36,426 nt of DNA, taken from the NCBI RefSeq assembly GCF_000521785.1, contig NZ_JALZ01000027.1, positions 1 to 36,426 of the forward strand. The letters are read 5' to 3'. Every line of letters begins with the position of its first letter. Within the stretch, counting starts at the first letter, position 1. The notes beneath the pieces were generated by a model. The model was not told the DNA's origin and did no database searches. It saw only the letters and a program-made list of their open reading frames with translations. The stretch comes from Roseivivax halodurans JCM 10272. Lineage in GTDB: Bacteria; Pseudomonadota; Alphaproteobacteria; Rhodobacterales; Rhodobacteraceae. The position numbers were made by a program, and so were the translations under genes. Shown here in pieces: positions 1-7,223 of this stretch.

Positions 1-237
1 GCCTTTTTCAGCAGCCTGTTAGGAGCACATCTTCGGGAAATGGCACCCGATTTCGAACGTATCCGACCAACGATTCGGAAGAATCCCAACGACCACGTGA
101 TGTCATGGGGCGCGGATCTCGCGGTCCTCATCGGCCCGCGTCACGAGGTTCGGCAGTTCTCGACGACCCACATTCTGTCCCGGCCGCAGGTCACACGGAT
201 TGTCGGGACATGGCTCGATCTGCTCGATGAGTCCTGA
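1..237 (+). CDS. C-terminal part of an unknown protein, cut by window edge
   Basis: The frame is open from base 1 to a TGA at 235-237, so this is the tail of a gene starting outside the window; a Met codon at 40 is internal and need not be a start. The last 78 residues are mixed and protein-like (a stretch reading WGADLAVLIGPRHEV, then a TRIVGTWLDLL helix-like end). I do not recognise the family. It lies on the same strand as the HNH endonuclease gene with a 64-bp gap, so the two could be co-transcribed, but nothing shows a functional link. Confidence 0.45.
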   Translation, partial: AFFSSLLGAHLREMAPDFERIRPTIRKNPNDHVMSWGADLAVLIGPRHEVRQFSTTHILSRPQVTRIVGTWLDLLDES

Positions 238-301
238 CCTGCCTGGACGATCGGCCGGAACCGCGCGACGGTAAGGTCCTGAATTCTCTGGAGGCGCCGG
301 C

Positions 302-1225
302 ATGCCGGATAATGAGTCCATGGATGATGCGCTGAGGGCGGCGGCGTTCAGCCATGTCCGGGGCCTCGTCCAGCGCCACGGACTCATCACCTCCGAACAT
401 CTCAAGGCCGGTTTCAGCTTTCGCGGGGAGCGCGTTCCGCTCATCAATCCGCAGCGGGGCATCTTCAAACCCAGATCGATGCGCCACCTGCTCTCGATCC
501 GGACCGTTTTCCCGAAGAAGGGGGCGAAGGTCTGGTACGATGATCAACGGCGGGTCCACGAGCAGATCTACGCCGGCAGCGAGACGGTCGATTACGCCTT
601 CATGGGTGACAATCCCGATGCCGCCGACAATCGATGGCTTCGGGAGGCATACGACAACGCGATCCCGATCATCTATTTCCTGGGTGTCGCGCCCGGTCAC
701 TACCAAGCCTTGACCCCGGTCTTCGTGAGCGGATGGAACCCGTCCCTGCTCAAGGCTGACATCGTCTTCGGCGAGGAGCATACTTCAAGCGCGCCACAAG
801 ATGCGGTGGAGCGGCGTTACGGTCTCAGACAAGTCAAGCAGCGCCTGCATCAGGCAACATTCCGGGCCGCGGTCATGAGCGCCTATGGTGGACGCTGCGC
901 TCTTTCCCGGCTCCCCGTGACCAGATTGCTGGACGCCGCGCACATCATGCCGGACGCAAACGAGGCTCTCGGCCAGCCCCTCGTGCAGAACGGCCTGCCG
1001 ATGTCGAAGATCCACCACTCCGCGTTCGACAGCCAGCTGATCGGGATCGATCCGGATTTCCGGGTCCATGTCTCGCCCCAGCTCATGGAGGAAAACGACG
1101 GGCCCGTACTCGAGGCCATGAAAGAACTGCACGGTGATTTGATCCACCTGCCAGCCCGGTCGCGGGATTATCCCGACCGGGACCGACTGGCTGCGCGGTT
1201 CGCGGACTTCCAGGCGGCGTTCTGA
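302..1225 (+). CDS. HNH endonuclease (HNH_2-like), possible restriction enzyme
   Basis: Predicted cytoplasmic nuclease of 307 aa. The C-terminal part carries an HNH-type active site: a GGRCALSRLP segment near residues 196-205, His214 in the AAHIMP motif, Asn230-Gly-Leu and the final KIHHSAFD around residues 236-243, as in the HNH_2 group often annotated as putative restriction endonucleases. The N-terminal 160 residues (basic and aromatic, e.g. KVWYDDQRRVHEQIY at 76-90) resemble the DNA-reading module that precedes HNH domains in modification-dependent enzymes, but I cannot assign it firmly. A GGAG ribosome site sits about 8 bases before the ATG. No methyltransferase is adjacent, which fits a type IV-like or solitary nuclease better than a classical restriction-modification pair. 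Nuclease fold is a confident call; role in defence is inference. Confidence 0.8.
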   Translation: MPDNESMDDALRAAAFSHVRGLVQRHGLITSEHLKAGFSFRGERVPLINPQRGIFKPRSMRHLLSIRTVFPKKGAKVWYDDQRRVHEQIYAGSETVDYAFMGDNPDAADNRWLREAYDNAIPIIYFLGVAPGHYQALTPVFVSGWNPSLLKADIVFGEEHTSSAPQDAVERRYGLRQVKQRLHQATFRAAVMSAYGGRCALSRLPVTRLLDAAHIMPDANEALGQPLVQNGLPMSKIHHSAFDSQLIGIDPDFRVHVSPQLMEENDGPVLEAMKELHGDLIHLPARSRDYPDRDRLAARFADFQAAF

Positions 1226-1276
1226 GCATCCTGGAGGCGACAATAGACACCCTTGCAAGCGGCCCTGCCGACCGAC

Positions 1277-1420
1277 TCAGATGAACCCGTTCTGCCGGAA
1301 AGAGTATTCCTGCCCTTTTCCGATGATGACGTGCCGCCACGTCCAAACGACGCCGTCTCGAAAGCCCGGCAGAGGTCCGCCTGCGGCCTTTCTATGTGTA
1401 GAAGCATCTGCCTGGTCAAT
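1277..1420 (-). pseudogene. possible short C-terminal gene remnant, unknown family
   Basis: The 310-bp gap between the HNH gene and the next gene holds a minus-strand frame ending in TGA at 1277-1279. It reads as a plausible protein tail (GFRDGVVWTWRHVIIG then KGQEYSFRQNGFI), unlike typical shadow frames of high-GC DNA. No start codon or family was recognised. It may be a relic or chance. Apart from this, the gap contains an AT-richer stretch around 1438-1460 just ahead of the small secreted-protein gene. Confidence 0.2.
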
Positions 1421-1535
1421 GCTGATCAATGACTGAGCTGAAATTAAAAATACTTGACTGGCATGAGACGCTTCATGACACTTAGAAGGATCTGCCCCGC
1501 GTTGGCACGGCAGAATGGTTCTAAGGATTTAGGAG

Positions 1536-1928
1536 ATGCGAGGCATCTTTCTTACTTGCCTAGCCATGATGACCCTTTCTCTTCCGGCAACCGCTCAAGA
1601 GGTCATTGCGGTATACGACGCACGGCTTGACCCACACGACCTCGTTAATTCTAAGGGTCAGCCCCTAGGCAGCGTGTGCGCCGCGGTTCAGCAAGACCGC
1701 GCAAACTATCACCGCTTTGGCAAGCGCGGACCAGTTGATGATCCCGATCCAATCTTTGCCGATAGGGCAATGCTGTCGCGGATCGCCTCGAACTGTCGTA
1801 TAAAGCCGGGAAATGAACATCTACCCACCGCAGTCTTCAGAAACGGTGGATACGGTATCATCGTTAGGGTTGAAGTAATAAACAATAACGGATCGCTCCA
1901 AGTTCTTATCAGCGAACGGGCCGGATAA
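1536..1928 (+). CDS. small secreted protein of unknown function
   Basis: 130 aa. The first about 20 residues form a classical Sec signal peptide: short basic start, hydrophobic core (FLTCLAMMTLSLPA) and an AxA-type site ending TAQ, so the product is probably periplasmic or secreted with a mature size near 110 aa. Two cysteines in the mature part (in SVCAAVQ and SNCRIKPG) could form a disulfide. AGGAG lies about 3 bases before the ATG, a tight but usable ribosome site. Base composition is clearly lower in GC than the flanks, suggesting recent acquisition. No family recognised. It sits beside the broken Fic gene on the opposite strand. Confidence 0.6.
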   Translation: MRGIFLTCLAMMTLSLPATAQEVIAVYDARLDPHDLVNSKGQPLGSVCAAVQQDRANYHRFGKRGPVDDPDPIFADRAMLSRIASNCRIKPGNEHLPTAVFRNGGYGIIVRVEVINNNGSLQVLISERAG

Positions 1929-1944
1929 CTATCATCGGTGTTCA

Positions 1945-2269
1945 GTCCCGGCATTCGGTGGATTGGATCAAGGATGAATTTCTCAAGCCATGATCGTTGA
2001 TCCAGTTCCGGACGGCAATATGCGCATTGGCTTCCAACTGAAGGTCGCGCATTTTGGGAACGGCGCTGTAGTCGCCCGCAAGAGCCCTTTCAATATCAAC
2101 CGCATGCGCGTTGTGCCCCCTCGATCAAGTTCGAGAAGTAGCAATCCATCGAACTGACCAGGTCGGCCAGCGCCGTTGCTATCGATTCCGGAAAGCTACT
2201 GCGGAAGGCCGCTGACTTTTCGTCAAGCTCAAGAGCAAGGTCGTTCAGTGCGCCCCCATGAGAAGACCC
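1945..2269 (-). pseudogene. degraded Fic-family gene, N-terminal part only
   Basis: Reading the minus strand from 2269 gives LNDLALELDEKSAAFRSSF, then ATALADLVSSMDCYFSNLIEG. After a one-base shift in the run of five Gs (plus strand C, 2116-2120) it continues as HNAHAVDIERALAGDYS, KMRDLQLEANAHIAV and WINDHG. This matches the N-terminal region of Fic AMP-transferases. SNLIEG fits the inhibitory helix motif [S/T]xxxE[G/N], whose glutamate blocks the active site in class II Fic proteins. A stop in the same frame at 2270-2272 removes the start, and the catalytic HPFxxGN loop is absent because the copy ends near 1945 after what may be a second frame change. It is a non-functional relic. A sequencing error in the G5 run could explain one frameshift but not the missing ends. 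Confidence 0.65.
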
Positions 2270-2407
2270 CTACTCACCATAAGAGGCTCACAAAGCCCTA
2301 TACTTTTACCATCATCGCTGCGCAGATCTGAACTTCACGTTGGTCGCTTCCGTGGCCGGTTTGCGTGCTGGTGAGTAACGTTTCAGGCAACCTGTGACTT
2401 TCCGGGG

Positions 2408-4549
2408 TCACTCTAAGGGGACGTCCGGTGAGCGGGTCGCGACCGAGCCCCGGGGCGAGCGTGACGCGGGCTCCGCGAGGCCCCGGTACCGCGCGCGTTG
2501 CGTTCGGGTCTCGAGCACCAGGTCGTCGCCGTCGAAATGGGCCCGGCGCAGCGGCGCCTTGGTCAGGGCCACGCCGAGGCGGCGCCCGTCCGCGGTGAAA
2601 ACCCGGACCCCGCGCGGCTCGACCAGCAGCACCCGATCGCCGGACACCAGCAGGTCGCTCTGACCGGAACAATCCTCGAGCGCCACAAGCTTGTCCCCGT
2701 CGAGCACGTAGAGACGGGTCGCGGTCATCACGTAGAGATAGGTCTCCGCCTCGACGATCCGGATCGGCACCGACCCGGTGTCGTAGATGGTGACCGGCCG
2801 TCCGCTGCGATCGACCCGGACGACATGACCCGAATAGGAGCCGAGAAGCGCGGTCTCTCCGGAACCGGAGAAGGTTGCCGCATAGATCCAGTCCGCCTGC
2901 GCGGCGGGGCCCATGCTGATGACGATCTCGAAGCTTTCGCCTCCCGTATCGCGGCCGTCGAGCGTCCCGGCATCGAGCCCGGTCAGCAGCTCTGCCGCGA
3001 CGTTGACCGATTTCATCCGCTCCTCGGCCGTCGCGTTACCCGGATTGCGATCCGGGTGAAGCTCGCGGACCAGCTGGCGATAACGGGTGCGGATCTCATC
3101 GGGGCTGACCGGCATCTCGAGCCCGAGCGTCTCGAGCGCATCGCCGATCTCCCGCGACGTCCCGATCCCCATATCGATCCTGATCGGTTCCGGCTCGCTC
3201 GCCGGCATCCGAACACCCCAGAGAAGCTCGCCGCCGCGCGTCACGCACCAGGCCTCGTCCACATGCGTGAAGAGATACCGATCGCGGTCCGGGGTGAGCG
3301 CAACGCAGCGCAACTCCCGGTGGAGCCCTTCGAACGCCAGGCCGAGACGGTCCCGGTTTGCCGCCACCTCGGGCGCAAGAGACAGGTCGGTCTCGAAATC
3401 GACCCGCCCGTCGCCGTCGTAGACGGTCAGCACGTTGCTCTTCGAGAGCCCCGCGAAGCCATCTCCGTCCGGATGGACAGCCATCCGGTAGACGTCCCGG
3501 CGAAGCGCGGTGGTCACGCGCGCAGCGCCTGCCCCGTCAGAGAACCGGACCGCGCCCGGCGCGCCATGCGCCGCGTCCGACTTCCCGAGATCGTCGACGG
3601 ATATCGTCCCGCCGGCGGTAGTGAAGTCACGCCGGAAGGCCGGGTCCGGCCGGTCGGCCTTGGCGATCGGCTCGACCGTGATCTCGCTCCAGGCCCCCGC
3701 GGGATCCGAAAAGGCCTCCTCGGTCCGGGGAAGACCCGGCGGGTTCTTCCAGGCGCTCGGAGAGGGCGGAAGCGGCACGATGGAGATCCGCTGCGGGTCG
3801 AGCTCGCGCGGCCTGGCGGCACGGCGCTCACGCCTGTGGCTGCCCGGAGCCTCGGGCTCGCGGTAGATGGCAGCTTCCGCCTCGGGCGGCATCTCCGCGC
3901 CCGCCGGGTAGAGCGCATGCGTCTTGCCGCTCGGCGCCCTTCGGATCTCTCCGGCCTTCTCGAGATACGCGACCAGCTGGCTGGCCCTGCGGGCATCCCA
4001 GATCCCCTGCTCGTCTTTCAGCTTGTTCTGTAGCATGCCCGGTTTGGAAGAAACGACTTGCCTGATCCGCTCGAAGACAACCAGGTCCCGGTCATGACGA
4101 TCGATGTCGGTCCGGTACTCCTCGAGGATTTCGAAGTCTCGGACCAGCTTGCGCATCTCGCCGAGCCCCTCTTCGTCGCGCATGATCGCCAGCATCGTCC
4201 CGCCCTGCTGCAAGGTCGGAAATCGCGGGACAACGTCCGGCTTGGCGCGACGGGCCGACCGGGCCCACTGCCTGATCTCGGAGAGGCTGTCCCGCACCAG
4301 GGCGGCCGCGTTCGCGTAATCCTGGCTGCCGACGGAGAGGGTGAACGCCTGCAGGATTTCGAAATAAGCCGGACTGGGCATGCCGGGTATCTGCACCCGT
4401 CCGTGTCCCGCTCCCGGGTCAGACCCGCGCCCGGCGTCGCTGGAGGAGGACGCATCTGCGCGCGCGGCGGTCATCCCCGGCTCGGCGCGCCCACCGGCCG
4501 GATCGGCCCTGCCGGGCCAGCCGAAGAGCTTTCGCAGAAAACCGGCCAT
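2408..4549 (-). CDS. large protein: winged-helix-like N-part, beta-propeller-like segments with an internal J-domain
   Basis: About 713 aa from the ATG at 4547-4549, chosen because GAGGGA lies just upstream and the protein then begins [11 protein letters not shown]; an in-frame start at 4636 would add 29 poor residues. Residues about 157-216 look like a winged helix ([27 protein letters not shown]). A low-complexity linker follows. From about 345 come beta-rich repeats of the WD/PQQ kind ([40 protein letters not shown]). At about 470-523 a J-domain interrupts them ([20 protein letters not shown]) with the HPD triad at about 498-500, which in known J-proteins stimulates Hsp70 ATPase. Propeller-like strands resume to the C-terminus. 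A co-chaperone role with DnaK is inferred from HPD; the client is unknown. No signal peptide, so cytoplasmic. The neighbouring genes are fragments, so context does not help. Confidence 0.7.
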   Translation of the reverse strand: MAGFLRKLFGWPGRADPAGGRAEPGMTAARADASSSSDAGRGSDPGAGHGRVQIPGMPSPAYFEILQAFTLSVGSQDYANAAALVRDSLSEIRQWARSARRAKPDVVPRFPTLQQGGTMLAIMRDEEGLGEMRKLVRDFEILEEYRTDIDRHDRDLVVFERIRQVVSSKPGMLQNKLKDEQGIWDARRASQLVAYLEKAGEIRRAPSGKTHALYPAGAEMPPEAEAAIYREPEAPGSHRRERRAARPRELDPQRISIVPLPPSPSAWKNPPGLPRTEEAFSDPAGAWSEITVEPIAKADRPDPAFRRDFTTAGGTISVDDLGKSDAAHGAPGAVRFSDGAGAARVTTALRRDVYRMAVHPDGDGFAGLSKSNVLTVYDGDGRVDFETDLSLAPEVAANRDRLGLAFEGLHRELRCVALTPDRDRYLFTHVDEAWCVTRGGELLWGVRMPASEPEPIRIDMGIGTSREIGDALETLGLEMPVSPDEIRTRYRQLVRELHPDRNPGNATAEERMKSVNVAAELLTGLDAGTLDGRDTGGESFEIVISMGPAAQADWIYAATFSGSGETALLGSYSGHVVRVDRSGRPVTIYDTGSVPIRIVEAETYLYVMTATRLYVLDGDKLVALEDCSGQSDLLVSGDRVLLVEPRGVRVFTADGRRLGVALTKAPLRRAHFDGDDLVLETRTQRARYRGLAEPASRSPRGSVATRSPDVPLE

Positions 4550-4629
4550 GGCGTCCCTCGCTACAGATCCCGGTCCGACCGTCTTGCGGATCCCGGCGCA
4601 AATCAAGCGGGAAAGACAAAGGGCCCGCC

Positions 4630-5073
4630 TTGCCATTAGGCTTTCATATTATCTTTTTTCGCAAACTTCGGTCATGCCTTGTGGTGCGCGGCGTCGAACA
4701 AAGCTACACGGCCAATGCCAGGTTCCTAACCTCTATCGCCGAAATGATGGACACGCTCATCAACGCGGTCCCTGAGGGGGGGGGGGCGCATCGACGTGAG
4801 ATCCTCGGCACGATGATCGGCGGCGCCCTTGTCGGCACTTTCCTCGGCGTGTTCCTGGCATATTGCGTCGTGCAGCCCATCGCCGAGCGGGTGAAGGCGA
4901 TCGAGGAGGTCGATTTCTGCTTCTCGAAAGTCATCCGGGACGTTGTCGTGGCGGTCACGCAGCAGCACCCGCCGCAGATCTGCATCGAGATCGGACGGGG
5001 CAACATCCCAGAGCGGCTGCGGCCGACCTTCGACCAGGTCAACGAGCTGCAGCGGGGCGCCGCGAAGGAGTGA
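4630..5073 (+). pseudogene. motA: motA-like flagellar stator fragment (C-terminal part)
   Basis: The C-terminal half is recognisably MotA: EILGTMIGGALVGTFLGVFL is the conserved last membrane segment, followed by LAYCVVQPIAERVKAI, then HPPQICIEIGRGNIPE and RLRPTFDQVNEL, the conserved cytoplasmic tail. MotA is normally about 280-300 aa with four membrane helices. Here the first three helices and most of the cytoplasmic loop are missing, and the first 50 residues do not resemble MotA. A run of eleven Gs sits just before the homology, and the bases after it read GRIDV (MotA-like) in a different frame from EILG, so a frameshift is also present. TGA overlaps the ATG of the next gene. I consider it non-functional, though the open frame could still yield a peptide. 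Confidence 0.65.
4776..4786 (+). repeat. G11 homopolymer tract
   Basis: Eleven consecutive G residues within the motA-like fragment, at the boundary between unrelated sequence and MotA homology. Such tracts change length easily by slippage and are also a frequent place for sequencing errors. Confidence 0.9.
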
Positions 5074-5509
5074 TGGCATCCCGCGAGGCCACCTACGCGC
5101 TGCTTGCGCGCCTGCACAGCCAGGAGATGGAGGCGCAGGCGGGCGAGCTCGTCGCCCTGCAGGATGAGGCGATCCGGCTGGAAGACGAGCGCGCCGCACT
5201 CGAGGCGAGCCGGCGCGAGTCGGCCTGCGTCACGATGATCGAAGCCATGCCGTACCGCGCCCACTTCCTCTCCATGATGCGCCGGGAGAGCCAGCGCATT
5301 TCGGACGAGCTCGATACGCTTGCCGAGCGGATCGAGACGCAGCGGGACCAGGTCCTTGCCCGCTACCGCGATGCGCGATCGTCCGAAGCACTCGAGCGTG
5401 ATGCCCGGGCGCAAACGCGCCGCGATCGCGACCGCAGGGCGCAGGGCGCAGGGCGCAGAATGAGATCGACGAGACGATCCTGCTGCGCCGCCTGCGCACC
5501 CGCGGATGA
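5073..5509 (+). pseudogene. FliJ-like coiled-coil protein, frameshifted by a 7-bp repeat
   Basis: The ATG overlaps the stop of the motA-like fragment (TGATG), the usual coupling in a flagellar operon. The product is a small, highly charged helical protein (LLARLHSQEMEAQAGELVAL, AIRLEDERAALEASRRES, RISDELDTLAERIETQRDQV), resembling the FliJ-type export chaperones that accompany motor genes; FliJ itself is not proven. The frame runs through DRRAQ, then meets three copies of GCAGGGC (5434-5454). One copy would be followed directly by NEIDETILLRRLRTRG and TGA at 5507-5509; the fourteen extra bases move that ending two bases out of frame. As written, the frame runs on to 5807 through unrelated sequence. 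Intact length would have been about 140 aa. Confidence 0.6.
5434..5458 (+). repeat. heptamer tandem repeat GCAGGGC, 3.6 copies
   Basis: Three full copies (5434-5440, 5441-5447, 5448-5454) plus GCAG. The unit is not a multiple of three, so copy number sets the reading frame of the FliJ-like gene around it: one or four copies keep the normal C-terminus in frame, two or three do not. Confidence 0.9.
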
Positions 5510-5592
5510 CCCGCCTGAACATCACCCGAAAGACCTCCACAAGCGCAGGCCCGACCGGTCCGTCTACGGCCGAGCGGCCTTGCGGGGCCTGA
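5506..5592 (+). CDS. short ORF coupled to the FliJ-like gene, 28 aa, possibly a truncated gene
   Basis: ATG at 5506 overlaps the predicted original stop of the FliJ-like gene (ATGA). It encodes MTRLNITRKTSTSAGPTGPS plus eight residues, then stops. The coupling suggests it was the start of the next gene in a motor operon, now interrupted. Between here and the pentapeptide gene I see no other supported feature; a further frame around 5595-5710 is protein-like but unassigned. Confidence 0.25.
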   Translation: MTRLNITRKTSTSAGPTGPSTAERPCGA

Positions 5593-5788
5593 GATGGCAG
5601 GGTCTGCCGGGCGGCCGGTGGTCCCGGTCGCTGGACGCCAGCTGCTTTGCGAGGCGCTTGATCCGGGGCCCGCTCTGGATAAGGGTGATCGCAGTCGACA
5701 TTCATGAGTTGCATTGGTGTGGGGGTGGACATGTGCCAACAGGAAGTGTGCATCGGAAGGCGCGAATGAACTCGACCTTCGCGCCAGA

Positions 5789-6856
5789 ATGTTCGCCCCG
5801 ATCATGAGGATCCGGCAAGCCATTTTAGAGAGAGTCTCTCGAATTGACTCCGTCGTTCAGCGGATTGAAGCGTGGGGAGTTCTTCTTGGCGTTGCAGGCC
5901 TCCTCGTAGGTGTTGTCGGCTACTTTGGCGAGCGTGAGGCCAGGAAAGACGACAGAATAAATCGCGCGGTCAGTCAGCTTGCCTCCGGCTACGGGCGGAC
6001 GAGCGCAATGACAATCCTCAGCGACTACTCGGTAGACACCGTGGCGCTCAAGGCCGAAAACGCGCATGTATCCGACGCGGTTCTCGGTGACTTCGATCTA
6101 TCGCACTCGGACTTCCGGGGGTCTTTTTTTAGAAACGTAAGTTTTTCAAGCGTTGATTTGAGTTTTGCCAGGTTCGAGGACCTGAAAGCGGAGGGACTGA
6201 GGATAGGTTACCTCAGTGCCGTCGCCACGTCTTTCAGAGGCTCTACTCTGGATGGAATAAATTTCGGATGTGTCATGTCACGGGAGATCGATTTCTCGAA
6301 TTCCGATATAGAATCCTTGAGCCTTCTTCGCGGTAACTTTCAGTCGGCAAGTTTTGCAGGTGCCACCATTCGCTCCTCTTACTTCATGAATTCAGGCCTT
6401 GCGGGAGCGAACTTTCAGGGCGCAAGGCTTTTTGACGTGAACTTTTCCGGCTCGGGCCTTGCCGCCGCGGATTTCTCGAACGCAGTGTTCGAAAGGAGGA
6501 GGGGCATAATGGCAGGCCTTGGCGTCATGCCGGACAAGTCGGTCAATTTCACTGATGCCTATTTGATAGACGCGACGATCGACGGAAATCTCCTGGAGGG
6601 AGCGCTTCTGTGCAATACCACCCTGCCCGATGGAGCGATTTCAGACAGAGATTGCGATACCCCTGGTCCTGAAAGGCTCGACCTGACTGACGGGATCAAC
6701 GCGACCGAGAAACTCATTCTCGATGGAAATCGGCTTCTTTCAGAGCGAAGCTTCCCCGAAACCGCGGAAACTTGCCAGACAAGCGAACTATTTGCCGACC
6801 TGATTTACCCGCATTTTCCGGATTTTGCACTCCAAATAAGAGACAGAAGCCGATAG
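5789..6856 (+). CDS. membrane-anchored pentapeptide-repeat protein
   Basis: About 355 aa. One N-terminal transmembrane helix (WGVLLGVAGLLVGVVGYFG, about residues 29-47) is preceded by an amphipathic segment and followed by charged residues, so most of the protein is soluble and tethered. Residues about 85-255 are pentapeptide repeats of the A(D/N)LXX kind, e.g. LGDFDLSHSDFRGSFFRNVS, LAGANFQGARLFDVNFSGSG and LAAADFSNAVF, which fold as a right-handed quadrilateral beta-helix. The C-terminal 90 residues lie outside the repeats. Starts at 5714, 5789 and 5804 share the frame; none has a clear ribosome site and I chose 5789. GC is lower than the flanks, pointing to transfer. Pentapeptide proteins vary widely in role (gyrase protection, scaffolds), so no function is assigned. 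Confidence 0.7.
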   Translation: MFAPIMRIRQAILERVSRIDSVVQRIEAWGVLLGVAGLLVGVVGYFGEREARKDDRINRAVSQLASGYGRTSAMTILSDYSVDTVALKAENAHVSDAVLGDFDLSHSDFRGSFFRNVSFSSVDLSFARFEDLKAEGLRIGYLSAVATSFRGSTLDGINFGCVMSREIDFSNSDIESLSLLRGNFQSASFAGATIRSSYFMNSGLAGANFQGARLFDVNFSGSGLAAADFSNAVFERRRGIMAGLGVMPDKSVNFTDAYLIDATIDGNLLEGALLCNTTLPDGAISDRDCDTPGPERLDLTDGINATEKLILDGNRLLSERSFPETAETCQTSELFADLIYPHFPDFALQIRDRSR

Positions 6857-6946
6857 GGTTCTGTATTTATAATGCATGTACGGTTGATGTAGAAGGTGGT
6901 GAGCGCCCTGCGGTTTACGAGTGTCGGGTCTGCATGAGCTCTGCGA

Positions 6947-7144
6947 TCATGCGGAGGCCGCGCCGTCCCCCTCCGATTTCGGCAGCGTCAGCGGCACGCC
7001 GGCCTCCAGCAGGAGCCCGTAGAGGGCGGCGAAGGATTCCTCGCTGCTCTGCGGCTCGTGTGTCCACTGCCCGAGGAATTCCGATGCCAGCTTCGCGAAG
7101 CGGATGGCCGCCTCAAAATCGCGGCTGCCATTAGCCGCACTGAC
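6947..7144 (-). pseudogene. C-terminal fragment of an unknown gene
   Basis: On the minus strand a frame bounded by stops at 7145-7147 and 6947-6949 reads SRDFEAAIRFAKLASEFLGQ, then WTHEPQSSEESFAALYGLLL and EAGVPLTLPKSEGDGAASA. The helical periodicity and balanced composition are those of a real protein tail, but there is no start codon and the first residues are poor, so this is a 5'-truncated remnant. I do not recognise the family. It occupies most of the 367-bp gap between the pentapeptide and MFS genes. Confidence 0.45.
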
Positions 7145-7223
7145 TCAGTTTCCTGCGCGAGAGCGTCTCGGAAAATCGAGCGGCTCTTTGCGCACCAAGC
7201 ATCGCCTAAACCGGCTTCACAGG

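Noticed and set aside
2498-4033. Long plus-strand frame of 511 codons
   Set aside because: Antisense shadow of the J-domain gene; composition (Arg, Pro, Asp-rich without domains) is typical of opposite-strand frames in high-GC DNA.
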